Below are positions 37,221 to 44,955 of a stretch of DNA of 64,000 nt, piece after piece. The position numbers were made by a program, and so were the translations under genes. Source of the stretch: Paenibacillus wynnii. GTDB lineage: Bacteria > Bacillota > Bacilli > Paenibacillales > Paenibacillaceae. The notes beneath the pieces were generated by a model. That model saw only the letters and a program-made list of their open reading frames with translations. It had not been told where the DNA came from and did not search any database. The stretch covers positions 62,001-126,000 of the forward strand of contig NZ_JAUSTK010000001.1 of the NCBI RefSeq assembly GCF_030812855.1, written 5' to 3'. Position 1 is the stretch's first letter, and each line of letters opens with the position of its first letter.

Positions 37221-39587
37221 TCACCTTGTCACTGCAGCTGTCGGCTGCTTATTTACTTGCTCTGGCGAATCTAAAAGCGCCTTCTCCATGCGGCTTCCCA
37301 ATAATTGTAAGAGATACGGATCAAATAATGCTTCCCTGATTTGCAGCAGACCCATCCGTTCTATCCATTGCGACACCCGCTCTGCAAAATGCCCTGTCTC
37401 CCTGTAATATTGCAGGAAGGCAGCCACAAGTGTCAGAAGCTCCTCATTCGTTTCGGCCGTATATAATAGTTGACCTGGTTTCACATGCCGTTCGCCGTTG
37501 CCGCCTACATACATCTCCCATCCGCCCGGCACACCCACGATTCCAATATCCTTCGTAAGTGATCCTGCACGGTTGTGCGGGCTGGCGGATACCCCAATCT
37601 TAATTTCTTGAGGCATTTGCAGCCGCTCCAGCTTCTTCTCCAAGGTAACACCAAGTCCGATGGAGTCCTGCATCGCATCTACGGAATATCTTATACCGCT
37701 GCATGTTCCAATCGTACTCACTGTCTTCCCGTATACCGGTCCGCTGATCGGCATATTCAGATCAGACATAACGGCCTTTACGTCCGAAGCAGCAATACCG
37801 AGAAGACCAAGCTGTGGTCCTTCCAGCAGCTTCATGAGCGGAATCCCATGTTTCTCAACAATGTCCGCAATTAGCCGCAGCTGTTCCGGGGTTGTTACAC
37901 CGCCATACATTTTGGGCATAACCGCATAGGTGCCATCGGCCAGAATGCCTATCGGCAATTCCTCATTCACATGTAGCCCTGTTGAGCTATGAACGCCTAA
38001 ATAATAATGCAGCGCAGGACGGCATATTACACAACCTGTTTCCGTTTGCCAATCCAATGCGGACATGATTTCGGCCGTATCGGCAAAACGGCGGTTCTGA
38101 ATCTCCAACATAAGCTCATCATGGCTAAAAGTTGTGCAGGCACAGACGGTTTCTTTCTCCACAGACTGATCAAAACCATGAAGGTGAACATAATCCAAGA
38201 TGCTGCTGACCATCGTTTTGCAACTGCCGCAAGAACTCGATGCTTTCGTGCATTTTTTTACTTCATCGACCGTTTGTAAGCCATGTTCTTGAATGGCCTG
38301 CATGATTGTCCCTTTGGTAACCCCGTTGCAAGCGCACACCAATTCCTTATCGGGCATGTTCGCGATTATGTCCCCCGATTCCTGGCCGCGTGCTCCGGCA
38401 CCATTCATTTCCTTCTCATAAACGGAGATATCCGTCTGCTGCTTGATCATACCCAGAAGCTTCGTACCCTCGCTAATGTCGCCAAACAGAACCGCACCGA
38501 CAATTTTGTTATCACGTATAACAATTTTCTTGTACGTACTGCGGATACCGTCAATCCATTTCAACGACTTTACGTCATCGCTATCCGTAAATTCACCTGC
38601 AGAGAATACGTCCACGCCCGAAACTTTCAGCTGAGTCGCCAGCACCGAACCATGATAGCCTTCATTTTCCACACCGCATAGCGTTTTCGCGAGTACCTTC
38701 CCTTGCTCATAGAGCGGTGCCACCAAACCATATACAACACCGCGATGTTCCGCGCATTCTCCTACCGCGTATACATCGGGTACACTCGTCTGCATATAAT
38801 CGTTAACGACTATAGCGCGGTTTGTTTCGATCTCACCCTCCTTAGCCAACTGTACGTTAGGTCTGACGCCTACTGCCATGACTAACAGATCGGCATCCGT
38901 TCTGGAGCCATCTTTGAACTTCAGCTCTGCCACGCGTTTCCGTCCGAGAATCTCTTCCGATTGTTTCTCCAGTAAAAAGCGCATTCCTTGTTTTTCCAGC
39001 TCCGTCTGAAGCATTTTGGCAGCCGTTCGGTCAAGTTGTCTTTCCATAATACTGTCAAAAATATGAACGACATCTACCTTCATACCGAGATTCAACAAGC
39101 CCCGAGCCGCCTCGAGCCCAAGTAATCCTCCGCCGATAACGACTGCCTTCTCATAGCTTTTGGAGGCTTCCACCATCGTTTCGCAATCGCGAATATCCCG
39201 AAAGGCTGTAACACCCTGTTTATTCGCACCCGGCAAAGACAGCATAAACGGCAATGAACCCGTAGCGAAGATAAGCACGTCGTAAACGACGCTCTTCCCA
39301 GATTCAGTAACAACCCTCTTACCTTCAACATCTACATTGGTAACCATTTCATTCGTGAACAGTTGGATTTGATTGTCTTCATACCATTGCCAGTCATTGA
39401 TCGTGATATCTTGAATGGTCGTATCACCCTGAAGCACCTTCGATAACAATATGCGGTTATAGTTGGGATGGGGCTCTTTGCCGAATATAGTAATTTCAAA
39501 AGCATCCCGATCGATATTTAGTATTTCTTCGACGCAGCGTACGCCCGCCATACCGTTTCCGATCACAACTAACTTTCTTTTTGCCAT
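37221..39587 (-). CDS. nasB: Assimilatory nitrate reductase electron-transfer subunit
   Basis: About 788 residues from ATG 39587 (TGGAGG, 7 nt). N-terminal FAD/NAD(P)H oxidoreductase (GNGMAG, GGGLLGLEAARG), two BFD-like 2Fe-2S blocks (VCACNG with SCGSC; VCACTT with CVIC), then a C-terminal domain that matches the sirohaem nitrite reductase fold. In that domain the cluster/haem ligands are gone: canonical TCVG-type CxxxxxC has only its first Cys (TCSGIRYS), and the second CPRNC pair reads SPHNR. It therefore cannot be NirB and fits NasB, which passes electrons from NAD(P)H to NasC. Directly upstream of nasC. Confidence 0.85.
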   Translation of the reverse strand: MAKRKLVVIGNGMAGVRCVEEILNIDRDAFEITIFGKEPHPNYNRILLSKVLQGDTTIQDITINDWQWYEDNQIQLFTNEMVTNVDVEGKRVVTESGKSVVYDVLIFATGSLPFMLSLPGANKQGVTAFRDIRDCETMVEASKSYEKAVVIGGGLLGLEAARGLLNLGMKVDVVHIFDSIMERQLDRTAAKMLQTELEKQGMRFLLEKQSEEILGRKRVAELKFKDGSRTDADLLVMAVGVRPNVQLAKEGEIETNRAIVVNDYMQTSVPDVYAVGECAEHRGVVYGLVAPLYEQGKVLAKTLCGVENEGYHGSVLATQLKVSGVDVFSAGEFTDSDDVKSLKWIDGIRSTYKKIVIRDNKIVGAVLFGDISEGTKLLGMIKQQTDISVYEKEMNGAGARGQESGDIIANMPDKELVCACNGVTKGTIMQAIQEHGLQTVDEVKKCTKASSSCGSCKTMVSSILDYVHLHGFDQSVEKETVCACTTFSHDELMLEIQNRRFADTAEIMSALDWQTETGCVICRPALHYYLGVHSSTGLHVNEELPIGILADGTYAVMPKMYGGVTTPEQLRLIADIVEKHGIPLMKLLEGPQLGLLGIAASDVKAVMSDLNMPISGPVYGKTVSTIGTCSGIRYSVDAMQDSIGLGVTLEKKLERLQMPQEIKIGVSASPHNRAGSLTKDIGIVGVPGGWEMYVGGNGERHVKPGQLLYTAETNEELLTLVAAFLQYYRETGHFAERVSQWIERMGLLQIREALFDPYLLQLLGSRMEKALLDSPEQVNKQPTAAVTR

Positions 39588-39674
39588 CTTTAAACCTCCA
39601 TTCAAGTGTAAACAGCTGTCACCGCCTCGAGGGAAACTCCGGTAATTCCCACATGAACTGCCGACTCCAGGCGT

Positions 39675-40859
39675 CTATGCTGTATGCTTCATGTTCTTCT
39701 GAATTACTCTTTGCTTGGGCCTCAGGACAGAGTAATTGAGAATCAAACACGCCAAGGCAAATATCACCATCAATACAAATCCCAAATTGTATTCGCCTGT
39801 CGTGTCTTTGATGATACCGAGTACAATTGGCGGAAAAAATCCGCCAATGCCTCCTGCAGCACCAACAATCCCTGTAACCGCTCCTGTATTGCCAGAAGAT
39901 ACTTCAGGCACCATTTTGAACACGGCCCCGTTACCTAAACCAAGCAGCAAGGATATGAACAAACAGAAAAAGCTGAAATAGATGAAATGATTAAGCGTTA
40001 TGGACAAGACAAGCGCAGCAGCTAGTACCCCGAGAAAGACAACCGTTAATACATTCTTACTGCCGTACCGGTCCGCTAAATATCCGCCCATCGGCCGAAT
40101 TAAAGTAGCGGCCAAAACAAAACCCGCCGTTCTAAGCCCCGCATCGAAAACGCTAAGCTGAAACAGATCTTTAAGAAAAGTCGGCAGATAAACACTGAAA
40201 GCAACAAAACCGCCAAAGGTCAGAAAATAAAAAATGGACAAGTGCCAAGTCGCCTTTTCCTTCAACACAGACAGTGATTGTTTCATCGTTTTCGGCTCAG
40301 CCGGCTTCGGAGGGTCCTGAGTAAAGTTATAAAACACCACTGCCACAACCGCTATCACAATTGCAAAGCTAAAGAATACCCAAGAAATGCCGTACGTGGT
40401 TGATATGGAAGGAATCAGAAAATTCGCTCCGGCGCCGCCTAAATTACCAAGACCGGCAATGCCCAATATAAATCCCTGTCTTTGTGGCGGGTACCATCTG
40501 GATACAAAAGTTAAAGAGATGGCAAACGTGGTGCCTGCCATACCGATAAATAAGGCGCAGACCAACATCCAAACATAAGAATCAGCGAATCCTGCTGCAA
40601 CCATCGGCAGAATCAAGAACAGCATGGTCAAAGTGAACACTTTCCTGCCGCCATAACGGTCGGTTAGAATGCCCATTGGGATCCGCATAATCGATCCGAG
40701 CAGAACAGGAGTTGCAATCAGAATGCTCTTCTCAAGTGTACTAAGGTTAAAAAGCTCCTGGATCTGTCCCGCAATGGGCGGAAACACGGACCAGATCATG
40801 AATGATACAGTCATCGCGACAGTTGAATATAAAAGTGCTTTTGTTTGATTCATTAGCAT
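39675..40859 (-). CDS. Nitrate/nitrite MFS transporter (NarK/NasA family)
   Basis: About 394 residues, 12 hydrophobic segments. NNP-family hallmarks: RIPMGILTDRYGGRKV in the first half, the nitrate-signature Gly-rich helix GIAGLGNLGGAGANFL, and a second Gly-rich helix GIVGAAGGIGGFFPP. It imports nitrate and perhaps exports nitrite. ATG 40859 lies 10 nt after GGGGAG. In the operon between nirD and nasB. Confidence 0.92.
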   Translation of the reverse strand: MLMNQTKALLYSTVAMTVSFMIWSVFPPIAGQIQELFNLSTLEKSILIATPVLLGSIMRIPMGILTDRYGGRKVFTLTMLFLILPMVAAGFADSYVWMLVCALFIGMAGTTFAISLTFVSRWYPPQRQGFILGIAGLGNLGGAGANFLIPSISTTYGISWVFFSFAIVIAVVAVVFYNFTQDPPKPAEPKTMKQSLSVLKEKATWHLSIFYFLTFGGFVAFSVYLPTFLKDLFQLSVFDAGLRTAGFVLAATLIRPMGGYLADRYGSKNVLTVVFLGVLAAALVLSITLNHFIYFSFFCLFISLLLGLGNGAVFKMVPEVSSGNTGAVTGIVGAAGGIGGFFPPIVLGIIKDTTGEYNLGFVLMVIFALACLILNYSVLRPKQRVIQKNMKHTA

Positions 40860-40885
40860 TTGTCCGTTTCTCCCCAATTTCCCTC

Positions 40886-41215
40886 TTAGGATGCTTTATA
40901 AGCTTCATCTTCCATATATAGAATTAAATCTCCGCTTTCAGGGTTTGCTTCAACTCGTAAGGAAACCACACAGCCTTCGTCCGGATCTTGTACCTGTCCG
41001 TCCTTCAAATCGATTTTCCAATCATGCAGCGGACAAAAAACGTGATGATCGCATACGATTCCTTCAGAAAGCTTGCCGCCTTTATGCGGACATTTATTTT
41101 CAATCGCTTTTATTTCACCGTTCGAAAGCTTGAACAATGCAATTTCCACATCTTCGATGAAGATTACCCTTGAACGCTTACTCTCAATATCCGATACCAT
41201 CAACCACTTCATCAC
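40886..41215 (-). CDS. nirD: Nitrite reductase small subunit, Rieske-type
   Basis: 109 residues, the length expected of NirD/NasE. Rieske 2Fe-2S ligands are intact (CPHKGG and CPLHDW). The N-terminal part (MMKWLMVSDIESKRSRVIF) looks a few residues short compared with the family, and the start has no clear ribosome site because it lies inside the truncated nirB frame. With its large-subunit partner destroyed, the protein is probably an orphan, even if it is still made. Confidence 0.85.
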   Translation of the reverse strand: MMKWLMVSDIESKRSRVIFIEDVEIALFKLSNGEIKAIENKCPHKGGKLSEGIVCDHHVFCPLHDWKIDLKDGQVQDPDEGCVVSLRVEANPESGDLILYMEDEAYKAS

Positions 41216-42686
41216 GGCTCAGCGTCGTACAACCGCAAATACCTTCCTTGACAGTCTTCACACCATCCGCGCCAAGCACATAGGTTAGCACATCCGCAAC
41301 AAGCGGTTTACAGCCGCCGCAGGAAGCGGAAGCTTTCGTGCATGCTTTTATATCATTGACGCTCGTGCACCCTTTTTCATTGATCGCATCCACAATGGTC
41401 CTTTTGGAAACACCGTTGCATCCGCAAATAATCTCATCGTCACTCATCGCGGCAACCCTATCAGCGCCGGAAGCGACCGATCCGCCTGAGCCGAGCAGCA
41501 CTTCAATCTCTTTTCTAGTAACATCATCACCGTTTCGGATCATGGAGAACAACCGAGAGCCATCACTTATATCACCGAACAAGACGGCGCCAAAAACCTT
41601 CCCTTGCCGAATGACGACTTTCTTATATACGCCGCCGAATTCATCTTATACACGAACGGCCCGGGTATCGATCTCATCGCTGAACTGTCCCGCCGAGAAA
41701 ACATCTACACCCGAAACCTTTAGTTTCGTAGAAACGACGAATCCGTGATAGCCATCCGTTTCCGATCCCACTAATCTCTTGGCAAGAACGGCGCCTTGTT
41801 CGTATAGAGGTGCGACAATCCCGTAAGCAATTCCGCGGTGCTCCGCGCATTCGCCAACCGAGTAAACCCCTGGAATGTTGGTTTCCATAAAATCGTTAAT
41901 CATAATGCCTCGATTAATTTCAATTCCGCTTTTCTTAGCCACTGCCACATTAGGCTTAATGCCGACTGCCATGACAACCAGATCGGCGGACTCTTCGGAA
42001 CCGTCCGTAAATCGAACACCTGTTACCCGCGCTTTTCCTATTACCTTTTCTGTATTTTTACCGAATAGAAATTTCATTCCCTGCTGCTGAAGCTCCCTTT
42101 GCAGCATGATTGCTGCCGTATCGTCCAGCTGTCTGTCCATCAGATGCTTGTTGATATGAACGACGGACACTTCCATATTCAAATTCAGGAGTCCCCGTGC
42201 TGCCTCTAACCCCAGCAATCCGCCGCCGATAACAACCGCTTTTTTGTGTATTTTGGCAGTTTCCATCATCGTTTCGCAATCTTTAATGTCCCGGAATGCG
42301 ATGACGCCTTCCTTATTCGCACCTGGGAGGGGAAGCATGAAGGGCAACGAGCCAGTTGCTATAATTAATTCATCGTAAGATGCATGAATGCCGCTCTCGC
42401 TACTGACGACTTTGCGTGCGGTGTCTATAGCTTTTACCGTATGCCCTGCGTGGAGGACAATGTTGTTTTCTTTGTACCAATCCTAACTATTGATAACAAA
42501 ATCATTCATATCCGCATCGCCTGCCAGAACAGACGACAACAAGATTCGATTATAGTTCGGATGAGGTTCACTTCCGAAGATGGTAATGTCATACCGGTTC
42601 TGGTCCAGTTTCAAAATCTGCTCGATACAATTCACACCCGCCATACCGTTACCTATCAAAACCAGCTTCTTCTTCATCACATTCAC
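41184..42686 (-). pseudogene. Nitrite reductase large subunit remnant (nirB/nasD)
   Basis: One minus-strand frame throughout, broken twice: TAG after VINS near 42483, where the family has Trp (the frame then reads DWYKEN), and TAA after RAVRV near 41646, where the family has Tyr (then DEFGGVYKK). Present are the FAD/NAD domain (IGNGMAGVNC, VIGGGLLGLEAARG) and the BFD-like Cys blocks (CGCNG, SCGGC, CGCTT). The frame stops after SRDEVVDGIGY inside nirD. The whole C-terminal sirohaem/4Fe-4S half, roughly 300 residues or more, is missing. It cannot encode a working nitrite reductase. Confidence 0.92.
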
Positions 42687-42724
42687 ACTTCTAAATAGTT
42701 AACATTTTGCAAATTAGACACTCT

Positions 42725-42767
42725 AGTATATAAATAAGTCCTAAAATTAATGTCATATAAACTAACA
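42725..42767 (-). promoter_or_regulatory. Proximal GlnR/TnrA box and -10 region of the nitrate operon
   Basis: TGTCATATAAACTAACA at 42751-42767 matches the GlnR/TnrA consensus TGTNA-N7-TNACA at every fixed position. On the minus strand TATACT (42725-42730) can serve as -10, placing the box centre about 41 bp upstream of transcription start, close to where TnrA activates. Confidence 0.8.
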
Positions 42768-42822
42768 TGATTATTCCTTTTCACTAACTTACCCCATATA
42801 GACGAATAATTCAATATTTATT

Positions 42823-42839
42823 TGTGAGGTTAATTAACA
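42823..42839 (-). promoter_or_regulatory. Distal GlnR/TnrA box of the nitrate operon
   Basis: TGTGAGGTTAATTAACA again matches TGTNA-N7-TNACA exactly. Its centre is 72 bp from that of the proximal box. Two perfect sites before a nitrate operon make nitrogen-source control by GlnR or TnrA very likely. Confidence 0.8.
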
Positions 42840-42930
42840 TTTATAAATAAAATAGTGTATAAACTCAATCCGGAATGTATAAACGTTCGTTTTTTCTCGT
42901 TTTGTCATCTGCAGCACCCATAGGTAATCC

Positions 42931-42981
42931 ACCAAATAAAAAAAGTCCACGAGGCTTTATCGTGAACTTTTTTTATTTGGT
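42931..42981. terminator. Long perfect-arm inverted repeat, possible bidirectional terminator
   Basis: ACCAAATAAAAAAAGT and ACTTTTTTTATTTGGT flank an inner CACGA/TCGTG stem with a short loop. It is longer than most terminators and could also be the end of a tiny inverted-repeat element. It lies upstream of the nitrate operon, in a stretch without genes. Confidence 0.6.
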
Positions 42982-43036
42982 GTACATTTCTTTCGGGTAG
43001 TTTTTAAAATAAACAATTGGATTATATAGCTGCCTT

Positions 43037-43200
43037 AATGGAGCCCTTATTTGCAGAAAAACATAATGTTTCGCCAAGCTTGAGGGCTCAGATGCAACTT
43101 TTTACTCAAAATCCCTATCTTTAGGCACGGTTGGAGAAGAATAAGAACTTCCAAAACTAGATAATTTGAGCGATTAACATCAGCACCGTTCAGGTCTGTG
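43037..43200. repeat. Dispersed four-module intergenic repeat, degenerate copy 4
   Basis: The stretch GAGCCCTTATTTGCAGAAAA at 43041 matches copy 2 closely, GGGCTCAGATGCAACTTTTT follows 48 bp later where the second module is expected, and AATAAGAACTTCCAAAAC at 43140 is in the place of module 3. Module 4 is barely recognisable (CAGGTCTG near 43191). The conserved spacing supports descent from the same element. Confidence 0.65.
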
Positions 43201-43273
43201 ATGCTCCTGGTTACTTTTGTTTTATTATGATCTAAGTCATTATTTCGAGTGGTGCAGAGCTTTTGCAAATGAT

Positions 43274-43450
43274 TCATTTCGATTCGTCCGCCCGGTTATC
43301 CATAACTACTTTCATATTCAGCTTATCAAACGGGGGATGCATGAATATTTTCCCCAACGAAAAATCGCCCTTCCCTTGTTCGCGTATATTCTCCGCAAAT
43401 TTGGCAATAGAATTTATATACGGACAATGGGTATAAAACTGATGTGCCAT
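43274..43450 (-). CDS. Possible 58-residue ORF containing a repeated segment
   Basis: ATG at 43450 to TGA at 43274. The predicted peptide contains CPYINSIAKFAENIREQGKG and ends HPPFDKLNMKVVMDNRADES. There is no good ribosome site and an in-frame TGA directly precedes the ATG, so it may be the tail of a lost gene. The 3' part recurs at 61407-61468, where the same frame reads HPPFDKLHMKVAIDTGRTN. Not recognised. Confidence 0.3.
   Translation of the reverse strand: MAHQFYTHCPYINSIAKFAENIREQGKGDFSLGKIFMHPPFDKLNMKVVMDNRADESK
43282..43341. repeat. 60-bp repeat, copy 1 (partner at 61407)
   Basis: The segment starting TTCGTCCGCCCGGTTATC and ending CAGCTTATCAAACGGGGGAT is about 85% identical to 61410-61468. 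Both copies lie within a few hundred bp of an integrase remnant or its att site. Confidence 0.7.
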
Positions 43451-43575
43451 TCAAAGTGGGAGTAAAGATGACCGCTGACTGGCAAGGGAGAGGGTTAAAT
43501 GGCTCAAAACTGAAATAAATGGTTTCAACGAACTGCTCGGATTACCAGAGTTACAACTTCCTAAAATCGTCTCTA

Positions 43576-43905
43576 TGGATACCCAGGAAGTTCATATATC
43601 AAGATCACGATTTAGTTGTCTGCACCAAAATTGGCACTCCAGTCAATCCCCGTAATTTACTCCGATCATTTTACGACCTTATGAAGAAAGCCGAAGTACC
43701 CAAAATAGGTTTCATGATTTACGGCATACAGTTGCTACTTTGATGCTTAGCAGTAATATAAATCCTAAGATTGTTAAAGATATACTGGGAAACGGCACAA
43801 CAGTATGGCGATATGCTTTTTGGATTAAAGGTTGAAGATAATAGAACCGAAGTATTAGTTACTGCTCATACACCAGAAGATGAATTGTTAACACCGATTC
43901 AATAA
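43576..43905 (+). pseudogene. Tyrosine recombinase C-terminal fragment
   Basis: YQDHDLVVCTK and TPVNPRNLLRSFYDLMKKAE match the integrase at 60268 closely. One base is missing near 43705, after which another frame gives RFHDLRHTVATLML and NINPKIVKDILG (HxxR box). The following block with the catalytic Tyr is deleted, and the sequence resumes QQYGDMLFGLKVEDN and ends at TAA 43903. The N-terminal two thirds are absent. It is dead. Confidence 0.88.
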
Positions 43906-44100
43906 TACTCATGTTAATAAATTGACCGCCTTTCATCAAAGCGTTGTATTGGAGTAAATAATCCTGTAGAGATGTGTGCCAATCATCGAAATAAGCTCCA
44001 CCAAGCAAGCCGGTTACCTGGAACAATAAAAGGATGCAACAAGGGCGATAAATGGCGCCATAATAAGTGGAAGTCAATACTATCATCATATGAACATACA

Positions 44101-44144
44101 AAAATCCGCCAGACTCTTAGAAACCTTGTTCTAGCGGATTTTTT
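44101..44144. terminator. Hairpin between integrase fragment and att-like site
   Basis: AAAATCCGC and GCGGATTTTTT form the stem with a T-run. It corresponds in position to the hairpin at 61253-61300 in the other integrase module. Confidence 0.65.
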
Positions 44145-44146
44145 AG

Positions 44147-44165
44147 TTATGGAGCCTAGGAGGAT
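44147..44165 (-). other. att-like sequence, 3' end of tRNA-Ala (short copy)
   Basis: TTATGGAGCCTAGGAGGAT is identical at 18 of 19 positions to 61303-61321, which is the 3' end of the tRNA-Ala fragment there. It lies 242 bp after the integrase-fragment stop codon; the equivalent distance in the other module is 230 bp. Confidence 0.7.
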
Positions 44166-44441
44166 GTTCATGCGGAACCGGTTTACTTTGAAAAAGCTTC
44201 AATTTGTCCGGGTTTGCTGCCCATCAAGATCAGCCATAACAATTTTGCCAAGCCGGATAGCTTGCATCAATTAATACAAACCAATCGACTGTTACTGGTA
44301 AGGCTAACTAAGCAGGATTGGGCATCAGCCCCAGTGTCCAAACACACAGACCCACAGACTGCTGTGCTCCGCTGGACAAACTGAGCAACCCAGAAGGATG
44401 GTTTATGGCGCAAAGCATATGAATCCTTATATTTTAAAAAA
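44166..44441. other. Intergenic region without recognised gene
   Basis: Between the att-like site and the terminator of the polysaccharide operon. I see no supported ORF or RNA. Confidence 0.5.
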
Positions 44442-44506
44442 ACACCCCTTGTAACTTCATCGGTTAAACCCCGAAGGCTTATCCCAATGTTATTCTCAAG
44501 GGGTGT
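44442..44506 (-). terminator. Terminator of the polysaccharide-utilisation operon
   Basis: On the minus strand ACACCCCTTG pairs with CAAGGGGTGT, followed by TTTTTTTAAAAT. The 45-nt interior holds a second small hairpin (CTTC/GAAG, CGG/CCG). It lies 41 bp after the cupin stop codon. Confidence 0.78.
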
Positions 44507-44546
44507 GCTATACTTCCGGGGATTTTATAGAGCCGGGCCTCATGGA

Positions 44547-44870
44547 TTAGCGTGTGCTCAAAAGATCCTCCCGAAGCGGCGTAAAGGTATCAAGCAACGC
44601 CCCTACTTCCAGGGCGATCGTACCGTGGACCGCTCCACCCGGTATGACGAGAGTTTCGCCTTGGCGAAGCAAATAGTTTTCCCCGTTAATCCGAAACTCG
44701 AAGCTTCCTCTCAAACAGTACGTCATTTGCTCGTGGGGATGGGAATGCTCGTAACCTTTCGAGCCTTTTTCAAAATGCACTTCCATCATCATCAGCGATT
44801 GGCCCGGCTTGAAAATTCGACGCTTCACTCCAGGCTCGGCTTGTTCCCAAACGGTATAATCCTTAGCCAT
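44547..44870 (-). CDS. Cupin-domain protein, KdgF-like
   Basis: About 107 residues from ATG 44870 (AGGAGG, 7 nt). Single cupin barrel with metal-binding motif HSHPHEQ followed by E/H ligands and the second motif PGGAVHG. KdgF proteins turn 4,5-unsaturated uronates into linear keto sugars. The neighbours here, two uronate lyases and a GH88 enzyme, generate exactly such products, so KdgF-like function is likely, though small cupins are versatile. Last gene of the operon. Confidence 0.8.
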   Translation of the reverse strand: MAKDYTVWEQAEPGVKRRIFKPGQSLMMMEVHFEKGSKGYEHSHPHEQMTYCLRGSFEFRINGENYLLRQGETLVIPGGAVHGTIALEVGALLDTFTPLREDLLSTR

Positions 44871-44955
44871 GTATACACCTCCTCCCATTCACACGTTCCG
44901 TTTAATGGCTTCATCTAAGGCTTGGTCGGTTCTTTGCCTCTTGCGGTATCCCTAC

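Noticed and set aside
37221..39587. Call as sirohaem nitrite reductase large subunit
   Set aside because: Three of the four ligand cysteines are absent and the gene is coupled to nasC, so NasB fits better.
15028..43200. CRISPR array or ordinary transposon for the dispersed modules
   Set aside because: Modules occur in both orientations in sets of four, with no long spacer series, no cas genes and no transposase or clear target duplication.
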